A DNA stretch of 64,000 nt from Nocardia exalbida NBRC 100660. GTDB lineage: Bacteria; Actinomycetota; Actinomycetes; Mycobacteriales; Mycobacteriaceae. A program made the position numbers and the translations under genes. Positions 29,286 through 37,230 of this stretch are shown one piece after another; position 1 is the first letter of the stretch, and every line of letters begins with the position of its first letter. The notes under the pieces were generated by a model that ran no database searches, was not told the DNA's origin, and saw only the letters and a program-made list of their open reading frames with translations. Where the stretch lies: positions 1-64,000 of the forward strand of contig NZ_BAFZ01000048.1 of NCBI RefSeq assembly GCF_000308575.1. Reading direction: 5' to 3'.

Positions 29286-30704
29286 GTGATGCGACGGACG
29301 AAGATTGTGTGCACGCTCGGCCCGGCCACTGCCACCGAGGACCGTATCCGCGAACTCGTCGAGAGCGGCATGGACGTGGCTCGGCTGAACTTCAGCCACG
29401 GCGAGCACAGCGACCATGCCGAGAACTACAAGAAGGTGCGTCAGGCGGCCGACCACCTCGGCCGGGCGGTCGGCATTCTCGCCGACCTGCAGGGTCCCAA
29501 GATCCGCCTGGGACGTTTCCTGGAAGGCAGAACCGTCTGGGCGACGGGCGAAGAGGTCCGCATCACCGTCGACGACGTCGACGGGACCCACGACCGCGTG
29601 TCCACCACCTACAAGGAGCTGGCGCAGGACGCCAAAGCGGGCGACCGCCTGCTGGTCGACGACGGCAAGGTGGGCCTCACCGTCACTCGCGTCGACGGTA
29701 ACGACGTGGTCTGCCGGGTCACCGAGGGCGGCCCGGTCTCCAACAACAAAGGCGTCTCGCTGCCGGGCATGGACGTGTCGGTGCCCGCGCTGTCGGAGAA
29801 GGACATCGAAGACCTGGAATTCGCGCTGAAGCTCGGCGTGGACTTCATCGCCCTGTCGTTCGTGCGGTCCCCGTCCGACGTCGAGCTGGTGCACGACGTG
29901 ATGGACCGGGTGGGCCGCCGGGTTCCGGTGATCGGCAAGCTGGAGAAGCCGGAGGCGATCGACAACCTGGAGGCCGTGGTGCTGGCCTTCGACGCGGTGA
30001 TGGTCGCGCGCGGCGACCTCGGTGTCGAACTGCCGCTCGAGCAGGTGCCGATCGTGCAGAAGCGCGCCATCCAGATGGCCCGGGAGAACGCCAAGCCGGT
30101 CATCGTCGCCACGCAGATGCTGGAATCGATGATCGAGAACTCCCGCCCCACCCGCGCCGAGGCCTCGGATGTGGCGAACGCGGTGCTCGACGGCGCCGAC
30201 GCGGTGATGCTGTCGGGCGAGACCTCGGTGGGCAAGTACCCGATCGAGACGGTGCGCACGATGGCGCGCATCGTGCACGCGGTGGAGACCGAGTCGACCA
30301 GGGTGCCGCCGCTGACCCACGTGCCGCGCACCAAGCGCGGTGTGATCTCCTACGCCGCCCGTGACATCGGCGAGCGGCTCAACGCCAAGGCGCTGGTCGC
30401 GTTCACCCAGTCGGGCGACACGGTGCGCCGCCTGGCCCGGCTGCACACTCCGCTGCCGCTGCTGGCGTTCACGCCGCTGCCGGAGGTGCGCAGTCAGCTG
30501 GCGCTGACCTGGGGCACCGAGACCTTCATCGTGCCCACGGTCGACAGCACCGACGCCATGATCCACCAGGTGGATGTAGCACTTCTGTCGATGGACCGAT
30601 ACCAGAAGGGTGACCTGGTGGTCATCGTCGCCGGGTCGCCGCCCGGTACCGTCGGTTCCACCAACCTGATCCACGTTCACCGAATCGGTGAGGAGGACCA
30701 CTAG
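29286..30704 (+). CDS. pyk: Pyruvate kinase
   Basis: Pyruvate kinase makes pyruvate and ATP from phosphoenolpyruvate and ADP at the end of glycolysis. It has 472 residues. The N-terminal 'KIVCTLGPATATEDRI' and 'GMDVARLNFSHG' are the substrate region, and 'IIGKLEKPEAIDNLEA'-type sequence gives the catalytic Lys. 'MVARGDLGVELPLEQVPIVQ' and 'TQMLESMIENSRPTRAEASD' are the metal and loop signatures. The C-terminal allosteric domain is present. A leaderless promoter at 29274 fits GTG 29286. The stop shares one base with tesB, as in the pykA-tesB1 arrangement of M. tuberculosis. Confidence 0.96.
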   Translation: MMRRTKIVCTLGPATATEDRIRELVESGMDVARLNFSHGEHSDHAENYKKVRQAADHLGRAVGILADLQGPKIRLGRFLEGRTVWATGEEVRITVDDVDGTHDRVSTTYKELAQDAKAGDRLLVDDGKVGLTVTRVDGNDVVCRVTEGGPVSNNKGVSLPGMDVSVPALSEKDIEDLEFALKLGVDFIALSFVRSPSDVELVHDVMDRVGRRVPVIGKLEKPEAIDNLEAVVLAFDAVMVARGDLGVELPLEQVPIVQKRAIQMARENAKPVIVATQMLESMIENSRPTRAEASDVANAVLDGADAVMLSGETSVGKYPIETVRTMARIVHAVETESTRVPPLTHVPRTKRGVISYAARDIGERLNAKALVAFTQSGDTVRRLARLHTPLPLLAFTPLPEVRSQLALTWGTETFIVPTVDSTDAMIHQVDVALLSMDRYQKGDLVVIVAGSPPGTVGSTNLIHVHRIGEEDH

Positions 30705-31618
30705 TGAGTGCTTCCCTGAGCAGCCCCGTCGACATCGCGGATCCACACGCGCCGCGCTCCGATCTGGATGTGCTGCTCGGCCTGCTCGATCTCGAGCAGA
30801 TGGACGACGACGTGTTCGTCGGCCAGCACCCGGAGAAGGTGTGGAGCCGGACCTTCGGCGGTCAGCTCGTCTCGCAGGCCATCATCGCGGCGGGCCGGAC
30901 GGTCGGTGACCGTCCGGTGCACGCCGTCAACGCGCATTTCGTGCGCGGCGGCGATGTGAAGAAGCCGATCGAGTACCGGGTGGACCGGCATCGCGACGGT
31001 CGCGCGTTCGCCAACCGCACGGTGACCGCCAGCCAGGACGGCCAGGAGCTGTTCGTGATGCTCGCCGCGTTCCAGGATTGGGGCACGGGGCTCGAGCACG
31101 CGCACGCCCAGCCGGATGTACCGGATCCGGAGACGTTGCCGCGCGTGGAGGAGAGCTTCGAAGGCTTGGAGGACAAGCTGGAGATGTTCGTCAAGGCGCC
31201 GCATCCGATCGACATGCGCTACACCAACGATCCGGCCTGGATTCTCAAGGGCACCGGGGAGCGGCTCAACCACAACCGCGTGTGGATGCGCGCGGACGGC
31301 AGGTTGCCCGACGACCCGCTGATCCATGTGGCGACGCTGGGCTATTCGTCCGACACGACGGTGCTGGACTCGATCATCACCACCCACGGGCTGTCGTGGG
31401 GTCTGGACCGCATCGTCGCGGCCACGGTCAACCACTCGATCTGGTTCCACCGCCCGTTCCGTTTCGACGAGTGGGCGCTGTACTGCACCGAGTCACCGGT
31501 AGCCGCGGGCTCTCGTGGCCTCGCGACCGGCCGCTTCTACTCCCGTAGCGGCGATCTGCTGGCCACCACGGTGCAAGAGGGACTCATCCGCCACTTCCCG
31601 CCGCGGCGTCGGGACTAG
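30704..31618 (+). CDS. tesB: Acyl-CoA thioesterase II (TesB)
   Basis: TesB hydrolyses medium- and long-chain acyl-CoA to free fatty acid. It has 304 residues from GTG 30704, overlapping pyk by 1 nt with GAGGAGG just upstream. It is a double hot-dog fold: first 'VWSRTFGGQLVSQAIIAAGR' and 'VHAVNAHFVRGGDVKKPIEY', then the second with 'LGYSSDTTVLDSIITTHGL' and 'HSIWFHRPFRFDEWALY'. The Asp/Thr/Gln catalytic positions appear in these segments. Its TAG lies in a CTAG at 31615-31618 shared with the stop of the opposing gene. Confidence 0.94.
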   Translation: MSASLSSPVDIADPHAPRSDLDVLLGLLDLEQMDDDVFVGQHPEKVWSRTFGGQLVSQAIIAAGRTVGDRPVHAVNAHFVRGGDVKKPIEYRVDRHRDGRAFANRTVTASQDGQELFVMLAAFQDWGTGLEHAHAQPDVPDPETLPRVEESFEGLEDKLEMFVKAPHPIDMRYTNDPAWILKGTGERLNHNRVWMRADGRLPDDPLIHVATLGYSSDTTVLDSIITTHGLSWGLDRIVAATVNHSIWFHRPFRFDEWALYCTESPVAAGSRGLATGRFYSRSGDLLATTVQEGLIRHFPPRRRD

Positions 31619-32040
31619 AGCAGTTCGCGGTCGCGATCGATGTCCAGATCGACGTCGGTGCGTTGCGATGCGCGAATCGAGACCGGGATCCCGCCTCCCG
31701 GCTCGGTTCGCGCCAGCCCCGAGAGGGCATGCAGCAGTTCATGTTCCAATGCGGCCATGTGGGCGTCGGTCAGCTGATCCGGTGCGCCGACCAGACTGAG
31801 CGCGATTTCGTACGTGCCGCGGTTGCCGGGAATTCCGCCGGGCGGATCCGCGCGGCAGCCGCTCTCGAGCGCCAGGTGGGCCGGGTCGTCGGCGTCGACC
31901 GGCAAGGTGAAGCGCCAGGCGAATACGTCACGGTCGGCGAGGTGGTCGTCGACCACCTCACGCACGGTGTCGACGACGCGTTCGAGTATTTCCGGTGTCA
32001 CATAAACATGGAGCGAAACATCCGAAATGCGTTTCGGCAT
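31615..32040 (-). CDS. Hypothetical protein with an HELLH motif
   Basis: The product has 141 residues from ATG 32040 with AGGA upstream; a frame extending to 32199 reads as noise. It begins MPKRISDVSLHVYVTPEILE and ends 'RTDVDLDIDRDRELL'. His100-Glu101-Leu-Leu-His104 ('AALEHELLHALSGLA') matches the HExxH zinc-protease pattern inside a predicted helix, but no third ligand or known family can be identified, so a chance match is possible. There is no signal or membrane segment. It is convergent with tesB, sharing the CTAG, and downstream of the phosphatase gene on the same strand. Confidence 0.6.
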   Translation of the reverse strand: MPKRISDVSLHVYVTPEILERVVDTVREVVDDHLADRDVFAWRFTLPVDADDPAHLALESGCRADPPGGIPGNRGTYEIALSLVGAPDQLTDAHMAALEHELLHALSGLARTEPGGGIPVSIRASQRTDVDLDIDRDRELL

Positions 32041-32195
32041 GTCTGATTCCTGTCCTGTGTCGACGCAGCAACGGCGGAGAATGGTGTCCGGCGGGAGTTT
32101 AGTGCGTCGGGGACGGAAAAGAACACAGCCGCGTGGTAACAGGTTGATACGCGGTGTATCCGGCGCGTTGCCCGGTGCGGTCGTCGCCGCGGCGG

Positions 32196-32816
32196 TCACC
32201 GGGTGCGCTGGGCGGCGAGGAAGGTCGCCAGTGGCGCGGGGGCGCCACCCGGGCGGATCACCAGTCCCCGGCGCTCGTCGTGGGGCCAGCGCGGCTGCTC
32301 GTGCGGGGCGAGCGCCAGTAGCAGCGGCACGAGCGCCTCGGCGATGCGATCGCCGACGTCGCAGAAAGCCTGGGCGGACAGCCCCACCGGGTCGGCGATG
32401 TTCTCCCGGCCGACCAGCGACAGGTCGTTGCGCGCGCGGTGCAATTCGGCGACCGTTCGCGCGCCGGTGACGTGCGCGATGCGGTGTGCCTCCAGCAGCG
32501 TAAAGGTGCGCGCGCCCGCGCCGAAGGCCAAGTCGATCGCGTGCTCGCGAATCTGTTCGGTCATCGTGAGGACCAGGTCGGCCTTATCGATCATCTCCGG
32601 CTTCAGGCGACGGGCCCGGAAGTTGCTCGCGTCCGCGCCGAGCCCGGTGATGGTCTGCGCGGCGAGCGGCTCGACCGGAAATCCGACCAAGGCGCGGGTG
32701 CCGGCGCTTTCGGCGGTGAGATAGGGGAGATCGTGTTCGACCGCGAGGGCGCGAGTGAGCCGCTCGGCGATCACCGACCGACAAACATTGCCGTTGCAGA
32801 CGAACAGGACGTGCAT
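32196..32816 (-). CDS. Low-molecular-weight protein-tyrosine-phosphatase family protein
   Basis: The product has 206 residues from ATG 32816. The phosphate loop is at the very N-terminus, MHVLFVCNGNVCRS, with Cys7-x5-Arg13. The general-acid Asp is probably the one in 'NIADPVGLS' (family DP motif). The protein is longer than the usual 150-165, with about 40 extra C-terminal residues rich in Pro/Arg. LMW-PTPs dephosphorylate tyrosine kinases or serve as arsenate reductases; no tyrosine kinase, capsule or ars operon is adjacent, so the role is open. A 24-bp dyad lies about 50 bp upstream. Confidence 0.85.
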   Translation of the reverse strand: MHVLFVCNGNVCRSVIAERLTRALAVEHDLPYLTAESAGTRALVGFPVEPLAAQTITGLGADASNFRARRLKPEMIDKADLVLTMTEQIREHAIDLAFGAGARTFTLLEAHRIAHVTGARTVAELHRARNDLSLVGRENIADPVGLSAQAFCDVGDRIAEALVPLLLALAPHEQPRWPHDERRGLVIRPGGAPAPLATFLAAQRTR

Positions 32817-32862
32817 ACAGAACACGATAAACGGCGGGGAGACTACCAGACGGTCCCAAGTC

Positions 32863-32886
32863 GTTGGTCCCACATGTGGGAACAAC
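32863..32886. promoter_or_regulatory. Operator-like palindrome upstream of the phosphatase gene
   Basis: TCCCACATGTGGGA (32868-32881) is a perfect 14-bp palindrome, flanked symmetrically by GTT (32863-32865) and AAC (32884-32886). It sits 47-70 bp upstream of the minus-strand phosphatase start. The remaining gap 32887-33060 shows no gene. Confidence 0.5.
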
Positions 32887-33060
32887 ATATTCATCTGCCC
32901 GTAGCGTGCCGTACACGAAGCACGCCGCTTTCGGCCACCGGCCTGCGACGTGCGTCACTCCGAAGAGCGGTGCGGTGCGATTCTATTCATGGCTGTACCC
33001 GGGGCTCACGCGCTCAAACGCTGCTTTGTGATTTCCTTGTGATATGACAGCTCGCGCGGA

Positions 33061-33573
33061 CTACTCGGATTCGCCGCTGTAGTAGATGGATTCGGGCACG
33101 ACCGGTTCGACCTCGGACGGACTGCCCTCGACTCGGCCGCGGGTGGAGAACCGGTGGCCACGTGAGGCGACGACGGGCGCGAACCGCGCCAGTCCCGTCG
33201 CCGGGTCCATGTCGTCGTACATCGCGTCTATGCCGCCGCGGGCGAAGTATGCCTCGTGCCAGAACCCGGTGCCCCCGGAGTCGCGCAGGAACTTCTGCCA
33301 CCAGTCCCGGTGTGGCGCCGTCCGGGTCCACGCTTCGAGGCTGTCCAGATCGCGCCAGTACTGGCGCGCGCCCCAGTGCGGCGGGAACAGCGCCCACACG
33401 ACGTCTTCGTGCAGCAACAACCCGTCCGGGCGATCTTTGTGCGAGCGATAGAGTTTGGGCCCCAACCCGAGCAGCCGCAGCATCCCCCTCGGCCGCCGCA
33501 CCCGCATGCCGATGTAGATGACCACCAGATCCGGATACCCGGACAGATCCACGGTGGTCCTGTTCACTCGCAT
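33061..33573 (-). CDS. DUF4188 family protein
   Basis: The product has 170 residues from ATG 33573 (MRVNRTTVDLSGYPDLVVI). The order 'VVIYIGMRVRRPRGMLRLLG', 'WALFPPHWGARQYWRDLDSL', 'TGFWHEAYFARGGIDAMYDD' and 'GHRFSTRGR' matches DUF4188, a dimeric alpha+beta-barrel family related to antibiotic-biosynthesis monooxygenases and annotated as monooxygenase-like. Aromatic Trp/Tyr residues and the H-E-x-Y segment are conserved. The substrate and reaction are unknown, and no partner gene is obvious. The frame is open for 50 codons upstream of the chosen ATG, but those residues look random. Confidence 0.65.
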   Translation of the reverse strand: MRVNRTTVDLSGYPDLVVIYIGMRVRRPRGMLRLLGLGPKLYRSHKDRPDGLLLHEDVVWALFPPHWGARQYWRDLDSLEAWTRTAPHRDWWQKFLRDSGGTGFWHEAYFARGGIDAMYDDMDPATGLARFAPVVASRGHRFSTRGRVEGSPSEVEPVVPESIYYSGESE

Positions 33574-33728
33574 CGCATACCTCACCGCCTGGCCGCCTAT
33601 GCCGCCACATGGACAACGATCCATCAACCGTATCGGTTCGATGAAGACGGAACTCCGGTTACTCGTGACCGCGCCGCCGCATCCTCGAGGAATCGAGGGA
33701 ACCGGCTGCTGCCGAAGCATCACCTATT

Positions 33729-34427
33729 TCAGCGGCGGACTCCACCCGGATCCGGCATCGGCGGCGGGTACCACCCGGCCGGGGGGCTCGGCGGCCGCTG
33801 ATGCACAGGAGGTAGAGGCTGCATCGGAGTACGGGGCCGCCCCCCGCGCTCGCCACTTCTGTTCGAGGAGGCCAGTTTCCGATGACGATCGTAGGACAGA
33901 GCCGCCCACCTGAAGAAGAAGGCCGGGACCAGACCGGTGAGAATTCCGATGACGAGAACGCCGAGCAAGGTGCCCACAACATTTTCGTACGGCGGAAATC
34001 CGGCAGCGATAACACCTAGCGCGAAAACCGAGACCATCCAGGCGAATATGATGTAGTAAAGCCCCCGCAGTATTCTTCCGCCCGTCGTGTCGATGCTGCC
34101 GATCAACCACATCTCACTGACCTTGTTGTGCTGGCGAGCCGTCTGCGGCTGGTGGATCGACTGCGCTTGGAGGAGTGATTCCAACGCTGTGGATATTATC
34201 GACTCCGCTTTTCTCGAGAATTCGGGGGAATCGCTGCCGTTGGCACCCTTGATCGATTCCCATATTTGTACGGCAGCGAGCTGGTCATGAGCCGAGCTGA
34301 CCAACTTGTTTCGGCGTGCCTCCAGGTCACGAGCCGCCCGGCGCTGCTCCGATATGCCTATCGCGGCTACCAGGCCGGCCGTTATGGGACCTGCCAGAAT
34401 TGCGACTGTTACTTCCGTCCCATCCAT
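33729..34427 (-). CDS. Hypothetical membrane protein, atypical composition
   Basis: The product has 232 residues from ATG 34427 with GAGAGGA upstream. It has an N-terminal hydrophobic stretch 'VTVAILAGPITAGLVAAIG', then a helical polar region 'RRAARDLEARRNKLVSSAHD' to about 115, and two membrane helices 'GLYYIIFAWMVSVFALGVIA' and 'VVGTLLGVLVIGILTGLVPA'. It ends in a Pro-rich tail with 'SPPAGWYPPPMPDPG'. No family is recognised. The DNA of the first 180 codons (about 33880-34430) is visibly richer in A/T than the surroundings, suggesting recent acquisition. It lies downstream of the tRNA-Leu 3' end. Confidence 0.6.
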   Translation of the reverse strand: MDGTEVTVAILAGPITAGLVAAIGISEQRRAARDLEARRNKLVSSAHDQLAAVQIWESIKGANGSDSPEFSRKAESIISTALESLLQAQSIHQPQTARQHNKVSEMWLIGSIDTTGGRILRGLYYIIFAWMVSVFALGVIAAGFPPYENVVGTLLGVLVIGILTGLVPAFFFRWAALSYDRHRKLASSNRSGERGGRPRTPMQPLPPVHQRPPSPPAGWYPPPMPDPGGVRR

Positions 34428-34781
34428 CCGACAATTCCTCTCCCGCGTGGGGTGAGTCGATGACGACTTGGCCGCAAACTCTGAGCAAATTCTAGCACCG
34501 CGGATGTCGCCGGCTGAAGTCTCGAAGCGTGCGGAAGGGCAGTCGTGTGTTGCCGGGTTGTGTTCCGCAAAAGGTCGCGCGGGGCGCTCCGGCGTGCCGG
34601 AACGGCTTCCATTTCTCGGAGCGAGGAATCGGTCTGCCGTCGATGCGCCGGGAGCGGTGCGAGCCGACGCTCGTGGACGCCATGCGCTGCCGCCGGGTGG
34701 GTTCCGGCCACTGGCGCCGGTGCCGGGATCGGTGAGGTGATCGCTCTGCGCGAGGCGCAGCGCGGAGCCTGCGTACCCCCG
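34428..34781. other. Gene-free stretch between membrane protein and tRNA-Leu
   Basis: This stretch of 354 bp has only short frames without ribosome-binding sites or recognisable products. It contains the promoter region of the minus-strand membrane-protein gene at its left end. I see no repeat of the tRNA 3' end, no integrase and no insertion sequence. Confidence 0.6.
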
Positions 34782-34868
34782 TGGTGCCGAGTGTGGGACT
34801 CGAACCCACACGTCCTTTCGGACAACGGTTTTTGAGACCGTCGCGTCTGCCAGTTCCGCCAACTCGGC
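34782..34868 (-). tRNA. tRNA-Leu (anticodon CAA)
   Basis: On the minus strand the acceptor GCCGAGT (34862-34868) pairs with ACTCGGC (34786-34792), followed by discriminator A and an encoded CCA (34782-34784). The anticodon loop CTCAAAA gives CAA, reading UUG. A long variable arm (TTGTCCGAAAGGACG) marks a class II tRNA, and the T-loop GGTTCGAGTCC is intact. A -10-like TATAGT lies at 34882-34887 on the same strand. Confidence 0.97.
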
Positions 34869-34881
34869 GCACCGGGTGGCA

Positions 34882-34887
34882 ACTATA
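34882..34887 (-). promoter_or_regulatory. -10 element of tRNA-Leu
   Basis: TATAGT on the minus strand is a near-consensus -10, placing the start near 34875, about 7 nt before the mature tRNA. Confidence 0.5.
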
Positions 34888-35092
34888 GCGGGTCGGGTGG
34901 CGTGAGCGCGAATGGGTTGTCCTCCGCGGCGCGAGGGCACGGTTTGCGCAGGGTATATGCGTTCTATGTCGAAGTGAAAGGTACTCTTTACATCACTCGA
35001 CAGCCCGATGGATGGCCGATGGTCGCCCGGTGCGAGCGCGGCTTTCTTTCGGTTGGGTCGGGACAGGGCATCGGAACCAGAGGGGTCTACCT

Positions 35093-35710
35093 ATGAGCAC
35101 AGCAGCTGGGGGCACCGGCACCAAGCGGGACGCCGGCGCGAAGCGGGTCGTCGTCGCCGAAGACGAGGCGCTCATTCGCATGGATCTGGTCGAGATGCTG
35201 ACCGAAGAGGGCTATCAGGTGGTCGGCGAGGCGGGTGACGGCCAGCAGGCGGTGGATCTCGCGGTGGAGCACCGGCCGGATCTGGTCATCATGGATGTGA
35301 AGATGCCGCGCCGCGACGGCATCGACGCGGCGGCCGAGATCGCGTCGAAACGCGTTGCCCCGGTGGTCATCCTGACCGCGTTCAGTCAGCGCGATCTGGT
35401 GGAGCGGGCGCGCGACGCGGGCGCGATGGCCTACCTGGTGAAGCCGTTCACGAAATCGGATCTGGTGCCCGCCATCGAATTGGCGGCCAGCCGCTTCCAC
35501 GAGATCACCGCGCTGGAGAGCGAGGTCGCGAATCTCGCCGAGCGGCTGGAGACGCGCAAGCTGGTCGAGCGCGCCAAGGGTGTTCTGATGCAGACGCAGG
35601 GCCTTTCGGAGCCGCAGGCGTTCAAGTGGATTCAGCGCACCGCAATGGACCGCCGCACCACGATGAAGGCGGTCGCGGAGGTCGTCTTGGAGAACCTGAC
35701 GCCGAAGTGA
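35093..35710 (+). CDS. pdtaR: ANTAR-domain response regulator / transcription antiterminator
   Basis: The product has 205 residues from ATG 35093 (AGAGGGG upstream). It has an N-terminal receiver domain with the acidic pair in 'VVVAEDEALIRM', phospho-acceptor Asp68 in 'LVIMDVKMPRRDG', the switch Thr in 'VVILTAFSQRD' and Lys in 'AYLVKPFTK'. A coiled linker and the C-terminal ANTAR RNA-binding domain follow ('LVERAKGVLMQTQGLSEPQA', 'WIQRTAMDRRTTMKAVAEVV'). Phosphorylated, it binds paired hairpins in mRNA leaders to stop termination. It is the same length as M. tuberculosis PdtaR (Rv1626). The histidine kinase PdtaS is not nearby, as in mycobacteria. Confidence 0.95.
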   Translation: MSTAAGGTGTKRDAGAKRVVVAEDEALIRMDLVEMLTEEGYQVVGEAGDGQQAVDLAVEHRPDLVIMDVKMPRRDGIDAAAEIASKRVAPVVILTAFSQRDLVERARDAGAMAYLVKPFTKSDLVPAIELAASRFHEITALESEVANLAERLETRKLVERAKGVLMQTQGLSEPQAFKWIQRTAMDRRTTMKAVAEVVLENLTPK

Positions 35711-35894
35711 CCGTGCGCGCGGCGGGAGAATTTACGCAGTCGAAACGTCGCGGTGAAGAAGAATGCGAAACGATGTCGCGCGCATGATCCGAATGTGATG
35801 CGGAACTAACGTACCGACGCTATGTTCTGACCGGGCTGATGTCTCGGCCTCCTCGGCGACCCCGGGGGAGCACAGAACTTAGATGAGGTGAAAC

Positions 35895-37136
35895 GTGCTT
35901 AGTTCGACATGGCGCAGTCGCTCGACGCGAGCTGTTCTGGCCGTCGGCGCCGCCGCCGCGCTGGTGCTGACCGGTTGTAGCGACAAATCCACCAGCAGCG
36001 GTTCGGATTCCTCGGGCACCAACGGCGCGGGCGGTCTGTCCATCCAGCCGCTTCTCCAGGTCGACCAGCAGGGCAAGGAAGTGCCGAAGGCGGACGCGGC
36101 CGCGGCGGCCGATCCCGCGGGCGACGGCAAGGCGACCTGCGCGCCCGGTACGGCCATCGCGATGGCGGGTGCGCTGACCGGCCCCGACGCCGCGCTGGGC
36201 ATCAACATCGTCAACGGCGTCAAGCTCGCCCTGGACAAGCACAACAAGGCCAACCCGGGCTGCAAGATCGAGCTGAAGCAGTTCGACACCGAAGGTGACC
36301 CGCAGAAGGCCACCCAGGTGATCCCGCAGATCGTCAACGACCGCTCGATCATCGGGCTGGTCGGTCCCGCCTTCTCCGGCGAGACGAAGGCGACCGGCAA
36401 GATTCTCAGCGATGCGGGCCTGGTCTCGGTCACCTCGTCGGCGACCAACGCCACGCTGACCCAGAACGGTTGGACCACCTTCTTCCGCGGTCTCGCCAAC
36501 GACGACGTGCAAGGTCCCTCGGTGGCGAAGTACCTGGTCAACGGTGCGGGCTACAAGAAGGTCTGCGTCATCCAGGACAACACCGACTACGGCACCGGCC
36601 TGGCGAAGTCGATCACCGAGGGCCTCGGCGCCGCCGCCGACCCGGCGTGCGCCGCCAGCATCAAGAAGGGTGACAAGGACTTCTCCGCGACGGTCACCAA
36701 GGTGGCGGCCGCGAATCCCGACGCCATCTTCTACTCCGGCTACTACTCCGAGGGCGCGCCGCTGGCCCAGCAGTTGAAGTCCGGTGGGGTGAAGGCGGTC
36801 TTCGTCTCCGCCGACGGCACCAACGACCCGCAATTCGTCGCCCAGGCGGGCAGCGCCGCCAAGGGCGCGAAGCTGTCGTGCCCGTGCGGTCCCGCCCCGG
36901 AGAAGTTCGCCCAGGACTACCAGGCGCTCAACGGCCAGGCGCCCGGTGTCTACTCCGTCGAGGCGTACGACCTGACCACGATCCTGGCCAAGGGCATCGA
37001 CGGCGGTAAGGTCACCCGCCCGGACCTGCTCGACTATGTACGGACGTACGACGGTGCCGGCCTCGCGCGTCAGTACAAGTGGAACCCGAACGGCGAGCTG
37101 ACGAACGCGCTGATCTGGGTGTACGAGGTCAAGTAG
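35895..37136 (+). CDS. Branched-chain amino-acid ABC transporter, substrate-binding lipoprotein
   Basis: The product has 413 residues from GTG 35895 (GAGGTG upstream). A lipoprotein signal with lipobox LTGC (cysteine at about 27) is followed by a Ser/Gly linker and a LivJ-type type-I periplasmic-binding fold from about 75: 'IAMAGALTGPDAALGINIVN', 'IIGLVGPAFSGETKATGKIL', 'VSVTSSATNATLTQNGWTTF' and 'AIFYSGYYSEGAPLAQQL'. It captures branched-chain amino acids or related ligands at the cell surface. It heads the cluster with livH, livM and the fused ATPase gene, and is followed by a strong hairpin before livH. Confidence 0.93.
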   Translation: MLSSTWRSRSTRAVLAVGAAAALVLTGCSDKSTSSGSDSSGTNGAGGLSIQPLLQVDQQGKEVPKADAAAAADPAGDGKATCAPGTAIAMAGALTGPDAALGINIVNGVKLALDKHNKANPGCKIELKQFDTEGDPQKATQVIPQIVNDRSIIGLVGPAFSGETKATGKILSDAGLVSVTSSATNATLTQNGWTTFFRGLANDDVQGPSVAKYLVNGAGYKKVCVIQDNTDYGTGLAKSITEGLGAAADPACAASIKKGDKDFSATVTKVAAANPDAIFYSGYYSEGAPLAQQLKSGGVKAVFVSADGTNDPQFVAQAGSAAKGAKLSCPCGPAPEKFAQDYQALNGQAPGVYSVEAYDLTTILAKGIDGGKVTRPDLLDYVRTYDGAGLARQYKWNPNGELTNALIWVYEVK

Positions 37137-37152
37137 TCCCGGATCCCGGGCG

Positions 37153-37196
37153 AACGGCACGTACGGGGGTTCATCCGAATCCCCGTACGTGCCGTT
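37153..37196 (+). terminator. Strong hairpin between binding-protein gene and livH
   Basis: A perfect 16-bp stem (37153-37168 with 37181-37196) surrounds a 12-nt loop, 16 nt after the stop. Only TT then GG follow, with no proper T-tract. It is likely a partial terminator or mRNA stabiliser that makes the binding protein more abundant than the permeases. It also makes a livH start at 37189 unlikely. Confidence 0.75.
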
Positions 37197-37230
37197 GTTC
37201 GGTGGGCGAAAGGATGAGGGGCAGAAATCA

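Noticed and set aside
33574..34868. Integration (att) site at tRNA-Leu
   Set aside because: I looked for a second copy of the tRNA 3' end in the window and found none, and no integrase gene is present.
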